A stretch of 64,000 nt of DNA from an uncultured Lachnospiraceae bacterium (GCA_910585965.1 CAJUHH010000012.1:69925-133924); one strand, 5' to 3'; counted from the first letter of the stretch, positions 41,829-51,986 are shown. Notes: a model not told the origin generated them from the sequence alone. A program made the numbers and translations.

Positions 41829-42272
41829 TTACATTTTTTCTAGCTCCGCACGGAGCTGATCGGTATATTTCCGCGTCAGATCCAGAAACGCCCGGCAGTC
41901 TTCGGCATCAAAGCAAGCCAGCGCCCTGCACTCCGCTTCCATCAGAGGAATCACTTTTTCTTCCGCCAGCCTTTCCCCTTCCTCCGTCAATAATATCCTC
42001 TTGTTTTTCCTGCTGCCCGGTGCAAGTTCCAGCTTCAATATGCCCTTTTCCTCCAGCTGCTTCAGCGTGGAGTTCACTGTCTGTTTGCTGTAAAACCAGC
42101 TCTCGCACAGTTCCTTCTGCGTACAGGGTTCTTCGCTCTCCTTTATGGAATACAGCGTCCAAAAGGCGCTGTCCGATAATCCGCACTTCCTGGCCGCATT
42201 ATGATAAAGTCCGTCCATGCTCTTCATCAGCTGATTATACTCCGCCATCTGCGCAACGATAGATTCCTTCAT
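41829..42272 (-). CDS. MarR-family transcriptional regulator
   Basis: 147 aa from the ATG at 42272, with AAGGAGGAG before it. A winged helix-turn-helix (C-T-Q-K-E-L-C-E-S-W-F-Y-S-K-Q-T-V-N, wing R-K-N-K-R-I-L-L-T) is flanked by dimerisation helices. It is first in a two-gene unit with the MATE pump. A long inverted repeat overlapping its promoter is the likely autoregulatory site. Confidence 0.9.
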   Translation of the reverse strand: MKESIVAQMAEYNQLMKSMDGLYHNAARKCGLSDSAFWTLYSIKESEEPCTQKELCESWFYSKQTVNSTLKQLEEKGILKLELAPGSRKNKRILLTEEGERLAEEKVIPLMEAECRALACFDAEDCRAFLDLTRKYTDQLRAELEKM

Positions 42273-42340
42273 CTTATGCTCCTCCTTATTTTCCTGGCGA
42301 CTTACAACGCCGTGACATAATTTCTTATAACATAAAAAAT

Positions 42341-42391
42341 AATCCGATTTCGGACAAATAAAATTATAGTCCGAAATCAGATTAATGTCAA
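42341..42391 (-). promoter_or_regulatory. marR-MATE promoter with inverted-repeat operator
   Basis: Minus-strand TTGACA (42386-42391), 17 bp, TATAAT (42363-42368). Fifteen-bp arms AATCCGATTTCGGAC (42341-42355) and GTCCGAAATCAGATT (42369-42383) match with one mismatch and bracket the -10 element, a good repressor site. Confidence 0.85.
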
Positions 42392-42415
42392 GCATTTTAT
42401 AATTCAGGATGATTA

Positions 42416-42868
42416 TCAGGATAAATAGCCTTTATAATCATCCTGCATACGCCCGTCAAAAATGGCCTCTTCCACTACTTGTATGCATTGGTCTGTATTT
42501 TTTAAAATTTCTTCTCCCCAAAACCGAATGACCGTCCAATCCATAAACAATAACTTCTTATCGGTTTCCACATCCCGCTCCCTGTTGCGCCCTATTTTCT
42601 TGATCCAATAATCAGGGTTTTTTCCCTTTAGCAATCTTGGTTTCAAGACATCCCAATCCCTGCCATGCCAGAATTCGCTGTCACAGAAAATCGCAATCCG
42701 ATATTTGGTCAGGACAATATCGGGCGTTCCCGGCAGCTCTTTATAGTTTTTCCGATATCGATATCCCTTCTGCCACAATGCCTTCCTTAAGCGCACTTCG
42801 ATTTTGGTATCCTTTGAACGAATATGGGACATACATTTGCTTCTTTGCTCCTTCGTCAACGTATCCAT
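42416..42868 (-). CDS. vsr: Very short patch repair endonuclease (Vsr)
   Basis: 150 aa. Vsr nicks next to T:G mismatches left when 5-methylcytosine deaminates. S-H-I-R-S-K-D-T-K-I-E, the catalytic P-G-T-P-D-I-V-L, F-W-H-G-R-D-W and W-T-V-I-R-F-W-G are all family features. The ATG at 42868 is chosen because GGGGGG lies upstream; an ATG six codons earlier is possible. Vsr usually travels with a cytosine-5 methyltransferase, but none is present in the window. Confidence 0.9.
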   Translation of the reverse strand: MDTLTKEQRSKCMSHIRSKDTKIEVRLRKALWQKGYRYRKNYKELPGTPDIVLTKYRIAIFCDSEFWHGRDWDVLKPRLLKGKNPDYWIKKIGRNRERDVETDKKLLFMDWTVIRFWGEEILKNTDQCIQVVEEAIFDGRMQDDYKGYLS

Positions 42869-42904
42869 ATCCAGGCCCCCCAGCATGATTCCATCTTTAC
42901 CGCA

Positions 42905-43381
42905 TTATTCCTCTGTCCATCCCTTGCAGACATCAATCCATTCCACAAAGCCGGAATACTCTTCCAATTCTCCGATTGTCAGCTCGATCGCGCTGTTGCT
43001 GCTCCCGCAGGCCGGGAAAACAGTAGCAAACCTTTTTAATGAAACATCCAAATAGACTGCAACGCCTTCCTGAATGCCAAAAGGGCATACTCCCCCGACC
43101 GCATGGCCTACCATGTCTTCCACCTCATTCGGCGTCAGCATCTTCGCCTTTGTCCCAAACTGCGCTTTATATTTCGGATTATCTATTTTCGCATCACCAG
43201 CGGCCACCACCAGAATTGCCTTCCCATCCACCATAAAGGAAAGCGATTTTGCGATTCTTTTTCCTTCACAGCCGAGCGCTTCCGCAGCCAGCTCCACCGT
43301 AGCGCTGGAAACTTCAAATTCCCGGATCCTGTCCTCCATATGATATTGCCTGAAATATTCCCTTACTCTGTCTATCGCCAT
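42905..43381 (-). CDS. YbaK/EbsC-type aminoacyl-tRNA deacylase
   Basis: 158 aa from the ATG at 43381, with GGAGG upstream. Single-domain YbaK fold: A-K-S-L-S-F-M-V, the lysine-containing L-T-P-N-E-V-E, and G-G-V-C-P-F-G-I. The family removes wrongly attached amino acids, such as cysteine or alanine on proline tRNA. It stands 36 bp before vsr on the same strand. Confidence 0.88.
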   Translation of the reverse strand: MAIDRVREYFRQYHMEDRIREFEVSSATVELAAEALGCEGKRIAKSLSFMVDGKAILVVAAGDAKIDNPKYKAQFGTKAKMLTPNEVEDMVGHAVGGVCPFGIQEGVAVYLDVSLKRFATVFPACGSSNSAIELTIGELEEYSGFVEWIDVCKGWTEE

Positions 43382-43541
43382 GTTCTTATCCTCCTGCTGT
43401 TTTCTTTCGTCTATCCGCTTTCTATAGTATAGCAATAATAGCAGGAATTCACAATATGGGAACATAGCCTATTATTTTTATAGGCTTTATGATAAAATGA
43501 GACATAATAAATCAAAATAGAAGGACAGGAGAATTGAACCA

Positions 43542-44606
43542 ATGCCAGAAAAAATCAAATGGGGATTTATCGGATGTGGAAAAGTGGTTGAGAAAAAAAG
43601 CGGCGCTGCCTTCCGCAACGTGCCTGACAGCTGTATACATGCAATTATGCGCAGGAACCTGGAACAGGCCGAACATTCTGCCCGGCAGTTTTCGGCCCCC
43701 CTCTGGTTCAATCATATCGAAGACCTGCTCTCTTCCGGCGTGGATGCCGTCTATATCGCCACGCCTCCCGGTCTGCACTATGAACAGGCGCTTCAATGCT
43801 GCGATGCCGGCAAGCCTGTTTATATCGAAAAGCCTTTTGCACGGAATTATACAGAAGCGAAAGCCATCGTAGATGCTTTTGCACGGAAAAAAATCCCGGT
43901 CTATGTGGGGCACTACCGCCGCGCCCTGCCCCGGTTTCAAAAAATACGCCAGCTTTTGTCCGAAGGAGCCATCGGCAAAATATGCTCCGCCGACTTTTAT
44001 TTAAATCGAATTTTCTCAAAGCAGGAAGCGGAACATTCCTGGCTCTACCATCCCGCTTTATCCGGCGGCGGAAAATTTTATGATATCGCGCCGCATACGG
44101 TCGATATTATGGTTTATTTGCTTGGGGGCATGAAAGAACTGCATGGATTCGCCGTAAACAATGGCACAGACTGCCCTTTGGAGGACCATGTGGCCTTTTC
44201 CTTTGCCACGGAGCAGGATATCATCGGCTCCGCCGTCTTCAACTGCATTTCTAACCGAAAAGACGACCGCATGGTCATCGCCGGGACAAAAGGCACTTTG
44301 GAATTCAGCATACACGGGCGCTGCGACATCATAATCAACGATTATTCTTCCGGCCAAACAGAAGTTCTCGAAATCCCGGATCCTGAAACCGTAGAGGAGC
44401 CAATGGTACAAGCGGTTGTTGACCATCTTCTCCAACGCGGCTGCTGCCCCTGCTCTGGAGAAGACGCCCTTCCCGCTTATTATGCCATCGACCGTATTCT
44501 GGAAGGATTTTACCATGGCCGCCAGGATGACTTCTGGAACCATCCAGAAAGATGGGGCAGCAATGCAAATCTGGCTATTCCACGATTTCCAATAGCTTCC
44601 CGGTAA
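43542..44606 (+). CDS. Gfo/Idh/MocA-family oxidoreductase
   Basis: 354 aa with a Rossmann N-terminus (W-G-F-I-G-C-G-K-V) and the E-K-P-F-A-R-N catalytic lysine motif, then the C-terminal alpha/beta domain. These enzymes oxidise or reduce sugars or cyclitols with NAD(P). AGGAGA precedes the ATG. It is the only plus-strand gene between 33103 and 51171, and its last 32 bp overlap the end of the convergent chemoreceptor gene. The substrate is unknown. Confidence 0.9.
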   Translation: MPEKIKWGFIGCGKVVEKKSGAAFRNVPDSCIHAIMRRNLEQAEHSARQFSAPLWFNHIEDLLSSGVDAVYIATPPGLHYEQALQCCDAGKPVYIEKPFARNYTEAKAIVDAFARKKIPVYVGHYRRALPRFQKIRQLLSEGAIGKICSADFYLNRIFSKQEAEHSWLYHPALSGGGKFYDIAPHTVDIMVYLLGGMKELHGFAVNNGTDCPLEDHVAFSFATEQDIIGSAVFNCISNRKDDRMVIAGTKGTLEFSIHGRCDIIINDYSSGQTEVLEIPDPETVEEPMVQAVVDHLLQRGCCPCSGEDALPAYYAIDRILEGFYHGRQDDFWNHPERWGSNANLAIPRFPIASR

Positions 44607-46449
44607 TATCCGCCATATTCGAAGATGCCTGTTTGGTATTGTGGGAAATCTCCACGTTCCGCTCCACCACATCGGAAATACGTTGGATCTGGCTGACTGC
44701 GTTCGTTACAATTCCTACATTCCCTCTTACCATATCGGTCACTTTTTCCACATCGCTGCTTGCCGTCTCCATATTCTTTACTACCACGCCGAACGCTTCC
44801 GCCGTTCGGTCCGTAATTTCTTTTCCTTCCTCCACCGCATGGATCGAATTGGTAATCAGCTCATAGGTTTCCTTTGCCGCCTGTGCGCTCCTTGCCGCCA
44901 GTTCTCCTACCTGCGTCGCTACGACTGCAAAACCTTTTCCCATTTCCCCTGCTCTGGCTGCTTCAATCGATGCATTCAAAGAAAGCATATTGGTCTGTTG
45001 CGCAATGGAATTGATCTCGTCGATGATTTTCTCGATTTCTATCGACATATCGCTGATCCTTTGCATGGAGCCTTTCAGCAATTCCATCTGGGACTGGGTG
45101 TAAACGATCTTTTCTACCGTTTCTCCTGTTTCTGTCACAACGTTGCCGGACACTTCCACGCTGCTGTTCAGCTCCTGCGTCAACTGATCCATAATCTGCT
45201 TCAGGTCTTCCACTGCCCTTTCCTGTTCGCCGGTTCCATTGTAAATATAATCCGCGCTTTCCAAGGTTTCTCCCGATACACGGTTTAAGTCCATGCAGGC
45301 ATCTTTGACATTTTGAATCAGCATCTTGTTATTTTCTACATCGTCCTTTTGCTGATCCAACAGCTTTTCATTCTCCTCCATTTTTTGGCAGATACTTTCC
45401 ACCATCTTATTAATGCTGCTGGAAAGCTGTATAAATTCCGGGTTTCCTTTTACATCCACGCGAATTGCAAAATTCCCTCCCGCAATTTCTTTCATGGAAT
45501 CCGTAATTTGATCGATTCCCCGGACAATTTTGTCATCCACCATACGGTTGATCATAAGCAGCAGCAAGCCAAATATAACCGCCATACTGATCAGCACTAC
45601 AATCGTCTGATTATTCCTCTCTGCATAATATTCCCCGGCAGGCATAAAAGTTCCGATAATCCGGCCATCGTATTCTTCTGCCAGATAATAGCCCCTTTTC
45701 CCGTCAACAACTGCCTTTCCCTTTCCCGTAAACCCCGCCGGGAATCCTGCATCCGTAGCGGAAGTTCCGATCAAAGCCTCCTTCTGGTGCGCCAGTATTT
45801 GTCCGCTTTCTTTATCGATGGCATAAATATATCCGTTCTCGCCAAAATCAATATCCTTTAAAACCACATCTATCTCGGTACCGGCAAGCATTGTTTCCAG
45901 CACTTCAGGGCGTACGCCCACCTGCACAAGCCCGGGGGCATCCTTTCTTGCCACTCCGATATACTGCATAACCACGCCTTCCGCTACATTTACCTGAGGT
46001 TCCTGCACGATTTCTATCGAAGGGTCATCCACGATCACCATAAATGCGTTTGACTGTTCCCCGCTCTTCATATCAAACCCGACGTAAGCATCTATCGTGC
46101 TTTCGGTTATAATCCCTTCTTCATCGATGACATGGAGTTCATTTACCATCAGCCTGTCTTTTATCTCATTCAGTTTTGCCTTATCTTTTATCATGGACTG
46201 GTCTGCAGCAATCATGTCCGCAAAAGCTCTTGTTTTCGCCAGGTTATCCTGACTCAGATTCTCCGTAAGGTTCTTAATGCTCTCTTCGTTCCCTGCTAAT
46301 TTTTCTTTTACGCTTTCCAGCTTTGCAACGCTTGACGCTGTATTGCTTCTCTGGCTCACGACTGTCTGAAGTATAAAAACAGATGCAATCGTCACCAAAA
46401 AAGCCGCCAGCATATACATTGAAAGACGTTTGGTAAAAATTTTTTTCAT
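44575..46449 (-). CDS. Methyl-accepting chemotaxis protein with Cache-like sensor
   Basis: 624 aa. Membrane helix at ~10-30, an extracytoplasmic ~240-residue double-Cache-like domain, a second membrane helix (~275-295), HAMP, and the signalling hairpin I-A-Q-Q-T-N-M-L-S-L-N-A-S-I-E-A-A-R-A-G-E. It senses an unknown small molecule and feeds the CheA pathway. Its sensor resembles that of the diguanylate cyclase two genes upstream, suggesting related signals. Confidence 0.92.
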   Translation of the reverse strand: MKKIFTKRLSMYMLAAFLVTIASVFILQTVVSQRSNTASSVAKLESVKEKLAGNEESIKNLTENLSQDNLAKTRAFADMIAADQSMIKDKAKLNEIKDRLMVNELHVIDEEGIITESTIDAYVGFDMKSGEQSNAFMVIVDDPSIEIVQEPQVNVAEGVVMQYIGVARKDAPGLVQVGVRPEVLETMLAGTEIDVVLKDIDFGENGYIYAIDKESGQILAHQKEALIGTSATDAGFPAGFTGKGKAVVDGKRGYYLAEEYDGRIIGTFMPAGEYYAERNNQTIVVLISMAVIFGLLLLMINRMVDDKIVRGIDQITDSMKEIAGGNFAIRVDVKGNPEFIQLSSSINKMVESICQKMEENEKLLDQQKDDVENNKMLIQNVKDACMDLNRVSGETLESADYIYNGTGEQERAVEDLKQIMDQLTQELNSSVEVSGNVVTETGETVEKIVYTQSQMELLKGSMQRISDMSIEIEKIIDEINSIAQQTNMLSLNASIEAARAGEMGKGFAVVATQVGELAARSAQAAKETYELITNSIHAVEEGKEITDRTAEAFGVVVKNMETASSDVEKVTDMVRGNVGIVTNAVSQIQRISDVVERNVEISHNTKQASSNMADITGKLLEIVE

Positions 46450-46536
46450 GATATTTTTTCCTTTCCCGTCACATTGCAGCCCTATCCACTCATTTCCAAA
46501 ACCCTTTGCCTTCTAAGATCCCCTCAGATCCACGCT

Positions 46537-46761
46537 CTACTTGTCTTCCTCCATAACAACTGCAAAAAATTTAGCCATAAGCGGGATATATGTCGCCGCA
46601 AAAACAATAGCCGCCATGCAGCATGCCCGGTTCCTGTTCTTTTCCGGTATCCGCATTCCAGCCAAGACCCCTATAGAAAAGAGACAAAACTTTATCATTG
46701 CCAAATCCTTCCAACTGCTTTTTTCCAAATACCGATCCGCATAATCGAATAATTTACCCAT
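46537..46761 (-). CDS. Small membrane protein of unknown function
   Basis: 74 aa with AAAGGAGG before the ATG. It opens M-G-K-L-F-D-Y-A-D-R-Y, then has two hydrophobic stretches (about 25-36 and 45-65) separated by a basic P-E-K-N-R-N-R turn. Similar small proteins occur in related gut Clostridia, sometimes labelled as phosphate permease fragments, but no function can be read from the sequence. It lies between a diguanylate cyclase and a chemoreceptor. Confidence 0.75.
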   Translation of the reverse strand: MGKLFDYADRYLEKSSWKDLAMIKFCLFSIGVLAGMRIPEKNRNRACCMAAIVFAATYIPLMAKFFAVVMEEDK

Positions 46762-46824
46762 TCCATTCCTCCTTTTCTGATTACAGCCTTTCGTCTTCCA
46801 TAATACTTTTCTGTTGTTTCCTGT

Positions 46825-48741
46825 TCACCTTGCTTTTTCTCCTTTTCTTCCCCTCTTATCTTCATACATTTTTGCATCCGCTTCCTTTAGCATTTTCGGA
46901 TAATCCAATTCTTTGAAACCCAAACTGTAGCCGAAGGAAAAACTAAGCGGAATCCTTAAGCCATTTTCCAGATATCCAAGACAATGTTTTCGGATAAAAT
47001 CCAGCATCCGGAGCGCTTCCAGCAATTCCCCTTCCTCTTCATAGCCATAAAGGAACAGCACAAATTCATCGCCGCCCTGTCTTGCCGCAATGTTTTTATC
47101 CGCTCCGACAGTGCCGATTATATCTGCAATTTTTTGCAGATAAATATCTCCTTTTTCATGTCCATATGTATCATTGATCTCTTTTAGTCCATCTGCATCC
47201 GCCACTACCATTGCACAGTAACATAATTTTTCAGGCTCGTCGACCAGCTCTGCCAGTTGAGTTTCCAGCCCTCTTCGGTTATACAGTCCTGTCAGCGGAT
47301 CCATGTCTCTTTCGACTTCTATTTTCTTACGCTTTGTTATTTCCTCGGTTACATCGATGGCAACGCCAAATACTCCGTTTTCCTCTTCGATTTCTTCCAG
47401 CTTTACATACCGCCCGCGCTCTCCGCCGAGACTGTAAACCCCTTGTTCCTGCGGAACCGGATTTCGAAAAATACCCTCCATGAATTCCCTGAACTGATGG
47501 TAATTGGATGCCAGTTGTTCTGCTTTTTCATTGTCTAAAGAAAATATTCTTGGAATATATTCCGTAAAACGAACTTTTTTCATCTCTGCATGGTATTCGT
47601 ATACCCCTATATACATATTGGTTTTGCTGAGGACATAAGACATTTTTTTATTATTGTTTAAAAGGCTTCTTACCATATTGTTAATGTAGTCGGACAACGC
47701 GGAAAATTCCACGCTGTTGCGGATATCGACCGCCTCATCCAGATTTCCGCCTGCAATCCTGCCGAGCTTCTCGTTCGCGCCATATATTCCGTTCACCACG
47801 TATTTGTCCATACACCATATCATAGCAAACGAGAGCGTGCATACGATCAGCAGCAATCCAAGGGTAAAAAAGAACATATTTCCCGGGATCCGCTGGTAAA
47901 GCACATGGTTCGGCATAATCCGGCCCACATAAATCGTTCCGATCTGCCGAAATACGCAAAAAGAATCGACCCCGTTCACCTTTTCATGGAATCCTTTCCC
48001 CTCTGCCAATATATCGTCAAACGAAAGCCCGATATCCTCCAGTTTTCCGCCGACGACTTCTAAGTCCGTCGATCCCACGATCTCTCCGCTTTCCTTGTCG
48101 ATCGCATAATAATCCACCGCCGGATCAATCCGCAAAAGAGAAAATATATAGGAAAGTTCATTTTTTGCCATGGCTTGTGTAAAACGGATAGGTTCCATGC
48201 CCACCTGGACGATAAATTCGCCATTTTTGCTCCAAATTGCAGAATACTGCATCATCTTGCCCTCTGCCGTATTGGGCGTGACCTCTTGTACCAGTTCCAG
48301 CGATCTGTCTTCCAGCATAGGTTTGAAAAAATTCATCTGCTCTCCGGAATCAAAGGTAAAATCATAATATTCAGGACATGTTCCTGCATAAATCCGTCCG
48401 TCCGTGTCAAAAATATGAATTTCATCCACTTCCATGAATTCTGCGATACGCTTCAATTCTTCTATATGATCCACTGCGGAAGGGTAGAGCTGAAGCATAT
48501 AAGCGGTCATCTCCACATTATGTAAACAAGTCCTGCTATATTCCTGCCGGATCTCCTCGATCTCCTCCTCATTTTCTTTCAACGTCTGCTCAATCTGGTG
48601 AAAAGCTTGTAAGGCATCGTCCCTGGCTCTTCTTTGTTCGTTAAATATTTCTATGCTGCCGATGATAACCAATACTACCACCATCAGAATCCACGAAATA
48701 ATTGCCATATGCTTTCTGATGATCTCTTTTAACGTCTTCAC
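46825..48741 (-). CDS. Membrane-bound diguanylate cyclase (Cache-like sensor + GGDEF)
   Basis: 638 aa, with a GTG start after GGAGGGAG. Membrane helix at ~12-32, an extracytoplasmic sensor to ~285, a second helix, HAMP, a PAS-like segment, then GGDEF with the intact active site R-Q-G-G-D-E-F. It makes cyclic di-GMP. No R-x-x-D inhibitory site stands just before GGDEF. It sits between two chemoreceptors and complements the HD-GYP protein at 3729-4817, which would degrade the product. Confidence 0.92.
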   Translation of the reverse strand: MKTLKEIIRKHMAIISWILMVVVLVIIGSIEIFNEQRRARDDALQAFHQIEQTLKENEEEIEEIRQEYSRTCLHNVEMTAYMLQLYPSAVDHIEELKRIAEFMEVDEIHIFDTDGRIYAGTCPEYYDFTFDSGEQMNFFKPMLEDRSLELVQEVTPNTAEGKMMQYSAIWSKNGEFIVQVGMEPIRFTQAMAKNELSYIFSLLRIDPAVDYYAIDKESGEIVGSTDLEVVGGKLEDIGLSFDDILAEGKGFHEKVNGVDSFCVFRQIGTIYVGRIMPNHVLYQRIPGNMFFFTLGLLLIVCTLSFAMIWCMDKYVVNGIYGANEKLGRIAGGNLDEAVDIRNSVEFSALSDYINNMVRSLLNNNKKMSYVLSKTNMYIGVYEYHAEMKKVRFTEYIPRIFSLDNEKAEQLASNYHQFREFMEGIFRNPVPQEQGVYSLGGERGRYVKLEEIEEENGVFGVAIDVTEEITKRKKIEVERDMDPLTGLYNRRGLETQLAELVDEPEKLCYCAMVVADADGLKEINDTYGHEKGDIYLQKIADIIGTVGADKNIAARQGGDEFVLFLYGYEEEGELLEALRMLDFIRKHCLGYLENGLRIPLSFSFGYSLGFKELDYPKMLKEADAKMYEDKRGRKGEKAR

Positions 48742-48812
48742 GCCTTACTCCCTCCAGTCCCTATCAACACCTTCCCCTTAAGAATATATGTATATTGCTG
48801 TCCGTATCACTA

Positions 48813-50867
48813 TCAGCCGCTTATTTTAAAATTCTTCATCTCCTGTTCCAGCCCCCCTGAAATCTCTGTAAGGCTGTTCACTTCATTGCGGATATTTCCA
48901 AGCTCATCTTCCAAGGAAGCAATCACTTCACCGGACAAACTTTCCGTATTCTGCGAAATGTCGCGTATTCTTTGTACTGCTTGGATAATCGCATGATCGA
49001 TTTCATACATTTCTGCAATCAGCCCGTCAATCGCATTTGCCGAACTGCTCGTCTGGCCGGCCATTTCCTGGTAGCTTCCAAATATCTCCTCTACTTTCTG
49101 TGCAGCTTCCATCTGTACCGCCATAGAATCTTTTACTTTTTCGATGTCGAGAACCGTTGTTTCAATCTCCCGGCACAGTTCTGCAATAATTTTCTCGATC
49201 TTCCCTGTGGCGGACGTAGAATCCGCAGCAAGCCTGCCAATCGATTCCGCCACAACAGCAAACCCCCTTCCAGCCTCTCCTGCCCTGGCCGCTTCAATGC
49301 TGGCATTCAGGGATAAAAGCTCTGTTTCCGAAGAAATATCGCTGATAGCGCCCACAATATCCGCAATCTTTTCGGAATAAGCCTCCAGCGTCTTTATTCT
49401 GTGATAAGATTGCTCCACATTCCGTTCCACATGCTCATTCTGCTTCTTTAGCTCCTGAACGCTTTCCTCGCCCTTCCTGCCAGAATGAATCGCATTTTGG
49501 GCTTCTCCAAGCAAAATCCCGCTCCTGTCCTTCAATTCCCTGAAATCATTCTCCATATCTGCCATTTTGTCCACGACTCTGCTTACATCTTCCGTCTGTT
49601 CTTCTGTTCCCACTGTTATTTCCTTCAGCGACGCGCCGATAGCTTCCATATTGCCCTCGATATGCTGCAGCTTGCCGGAGCATACTGCCAGTTCTTCCGC
49701 AGAAGCCATAATCCTGCCAAGGATGCCAGAAATCTTTCCCGCCATCGTATTAAAGCTTCCTGCCAGAAGCCCTACTTCATTCCCGCTTTCTTCCTCAGCC
49801 CTGATCGAAAAATCCCCTTCTGCCGCTTCCCCAATCAAGCCGGTAATAACTGTCAGCGGCCTTGTCAGTCTGCGGGCAAGAACAACCATGATAAAAAGTG
49901 CTATCGCTACGCCCACCGCCAGGATAACAGCCGCCGCCTTCAACATTCCGTTGACTGTCGCCATGGCCGCGCTTTTTTTATGCAACGTAACCAATGACCA
50001 AGAGTCCGACTCGCCTTTCAAGGGAATTGCCGTATAGCTGGCATAATAAGTATCCCCTTCATAAGAAATTTTGCTGCTGCCGCTGTTTCCTTTCATTACC
50101 TCCCCGATCATCTGCCCAAACTCTTCCGAAACCTCCAGCGGAATCTGCTCTGTAATAATATTTCCCTCCGCATCCTTCTTCACAGCCCCCGCCCCATCCT
50201 TTACTGAGACAGTTCTTACCATCTCCTGGTAATTATACTGCTCCTCGATCTGCTGCGCATTCGGATGCGCCACTACCACTCCTTCCCCATCGATGACAAA
50301 AGAGAGCCTCCCGTCCTTCTCCTGAGAATACTCTCCGATCAGGTTCTGCAAAAAATCCAGCTTCATATCCGCCGCATAGATCCCTACCAGCTCTTCCCCT
50401 TTGTACATGGGAAAAAAGATAGAAGCGCAAGGCATGCCCGTAGCGACGGAATAATAAGATTTCGATATAAACGGCTTTTTCTCCGACATCGTCTGTATAA
50501 ACCACCACCTCGTAGACCGGTCCGCCAATTCGCCCTGGGAGCGCCCGGTCTGCATGCCGTCCGTTCCTTGTATGTAAATCTGCTCCAAATAATCATTTCT
50601 CGCAACACACTGTGCCAAAACCGCAGTCTGTATTTCCGTATCCATAGTCAGAATACTGGGATTTTCCGCCAGTTCCTCATTCACGCTGTATGCCCCATCC
50701 ATAAACACGCCTATTTCCCCTGCCAGCAGGTCGGAAATATCCTCGTTTCTCGAATAGACGTCCTTTTCATAAGCGGTCATAAATATCGCCAGAATCATCG
50801 CCGCAAGTAAGCAAATAACCGCTATTACAAGAATCAGCATCTGTTTTAAAATACTTTTTTTCTTCAT
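48813..50867 (-). CDS. Methyl-accepting chemotaxis protein with dCache sensor
   Basis: 684 aa from the ATG at 50867, with AAAGAGG before it. Membrane helix at ~10-30, a double-Cache extracytoplasmic domain of ~270 residues, a second helix, HAMP, and the signalling hairpin L-L-S-L-N-A-S-I-E-A-A-R-A-G-E. dCache domains commonly bind amino acids or related small molecules. Same strand as the cyclase downstream. Confidence 0.93.
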   Translation of the reverse strand: MKKKSILKQMLILVIAVICLLAAMILAIFMTAYEKDVYSRNEDISDLLAGEIGVFMDGAYSVNEELAENPSILTMDTEIQTAVLAQCVARNDYLEQIYIQGTDGMQTGRSQGELADRSTRWWFIQTMSEKKPFISKSYYSVATGMPCASIFFPMYKGEELVGIYAADMKLDFLQNLIGEYSQEKDGRLSFVIDGEGVVVAHPNAQQIEEQYNYQEMVRTVSVKDGAGAVKKDAEGNIITEQIPLEVSEEFGQMIGEVMKGNSGSSKISYEGDTYYASYTAIPLKGESDSWSLVTLHKKSAAMATVNGMLKAAAVILAVGVAIALFIMVVLARRLTRPLTVITGLIGEAAEGDFSIRAEEESGNEVGLLAGSFNTMAGKISGILGRIMASAEELAVCSGKLQHIEGNMEAIGASLKEITVGTEEQTEDVSRVVDKMADMENDFRELKDRSGILLGEAQNAIHSGRKGEESVQELKKQNEHVERNVEQSYHRIKTLEAYSEKIADIVGAISDISSETELLSLNASIEAARAGEAGRGFAVVAESIGRLAADSTSATGKIEKIIAELCREIETTVLDIEKVKDSMAVQMEAAQKVEEIFGSYQEMAGQTSSSANAIDGLIAEMYEIDHAIIQAVQRIRDISQNTESLSGEVIASLEDELGNIRNEVNSLTEISGGLEQEMKNFKISG

Positions 50868-51170
50868 ACCAAACCTCTTTCCTCTCGTATCCCATCGCAA
50901 GTCACAGCATGGCAATATCTGCACAAAACGGCTATTTTATCATTCAGTCATTCATTATTTTCCAATCTATCATAATAAATGTGTAAATGCAATAACGAAC
51001 CAGTCCCAATAACCTGCAATCTGTACCGTTTTTCAAAACTGCTTGCGCATCAGCATGCTTCATTATATCATATGTCTTAAAGAGGGACCCATCGCAGACG
51101 GGAGAATCCCTTGTGACCATTATATCATATATTCCAAAACAATAGTACGGTCATTCCAGGAGGCGGGAAA
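50868..51170. other. Divergent intergenic region, no gene seen
   Basis: 303 bp between a chemoreceptor and a merR-type gene. ATTATATCATAT occurs at 51062 and 51119. GTACGGT at 51145-51151 recurs in the control site before the MATE gene at 54147. No convincing promoter pair was assigned. Confidence 0.4.
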
Positions 51171-51986
51171 ATGAATGAAAAAAGCAAACTGCTCACTATC
51201 GGCCAATTCGCGGCATTGCACGGCATTAACAAAAAAACTCTGATGTGGTACGACGAAATCGGCCTTTTTAAGCCTGCCGTTATCGACCCGCAAAACGGAT
51301 ACCGCTGTTATAATTACCATCAAAGCCCTATATTGGAAACGATCCTGCTGCTGCGGGAACTGGATGTGTCCATCAGCGAAATACAGGCATTTATGAAAAA
51401 CCGTTCAGCCGAAAGCCTGAAATACCTTTTGGAAGAAAAAATAGCTGACCTGGACCGCAGCATGATCCATCTGCTGGGCATCCGAAAGACGTTATGCAAC
51501 CGTCACCAAAATATGGTGACATTGATGACGATGGACCTGTCGGAGATAAGCGTTATCGAAAAAGATGAGCGCTGCCTGGTGACAGTCGACATAGACCGTT
51601 CCACCTCTTTTGAAAAAGAAGTGGAACTGATCACTGCTGAAACTGCCAAATACCAGCTCGGCCGTCTGCATGACGCTTCCTATGGTTCCATGATTCCTGT
51701 CACAAGTCTGCAAAACGGCAGTTTTGACAATTATTCCAAACTGTTTATCGAAATCCCATTCCTTACCCATAAAGACGGTCTGCATATACAGCCCAAGGGA
51801 AGATATTTACGAGCCTTTCACAAAGGCAGATGGGAGGGCCTCCCGCAGCGGTACCAGGCAATCCTTGGTTATGCCCGCAGACAGGGGCTGGCTCTGTCCG
51901 GCTTTTCCTATGAAAAAGGCATCAATGAAACAGTCATCGACCGAATAGAAGATTACATTGTCCAGATAGAGATTCCTATTCTTTAA
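51171..51986 (+). CDS. MerR-family regulator with GyrI-like effector domain
   Basis: 271 aa, ATG after AGGAGG. The N-terminal MerR helix-turn-helix (L-T-I-G-Q-F-A-A-L-H-G-I-N-K-K-T-L, Y-D-E-I-G-L-F) is joined by a long helix to a C-terminal GyrI/BmrR-like drug-binding domain of ~150 residues. Such proteins activate multidrug pumps when bound by lipophilic compounds. The MATE gene at 52816-54147 has a MerR-type promoter and is the likely target. Confidence 0.88.
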   Translation: MNEKSKLLTIGQFAALHGINKKTLMWYDEIGLFKPAVIDPQNGYRCYNYHQSPILETILLLRELDVSISEIQAFMKNRSAESLKYLLEEKIADLDRSMIHLLGIRKTLCNRHQNMVTLMTMDLSEISVIEKDERCLVTVDIDRSTSFEKEVELITAETAKYQLGRLHDASYGSMIPVTSLQNGSFDNYSKLFIEIPFLTHKDGLHIQPKGRYLRAFHKGRWEGLPQRYQAILGYARRQGLALSGFSYEKGINETVIDRIEDYIVQIEIPIL

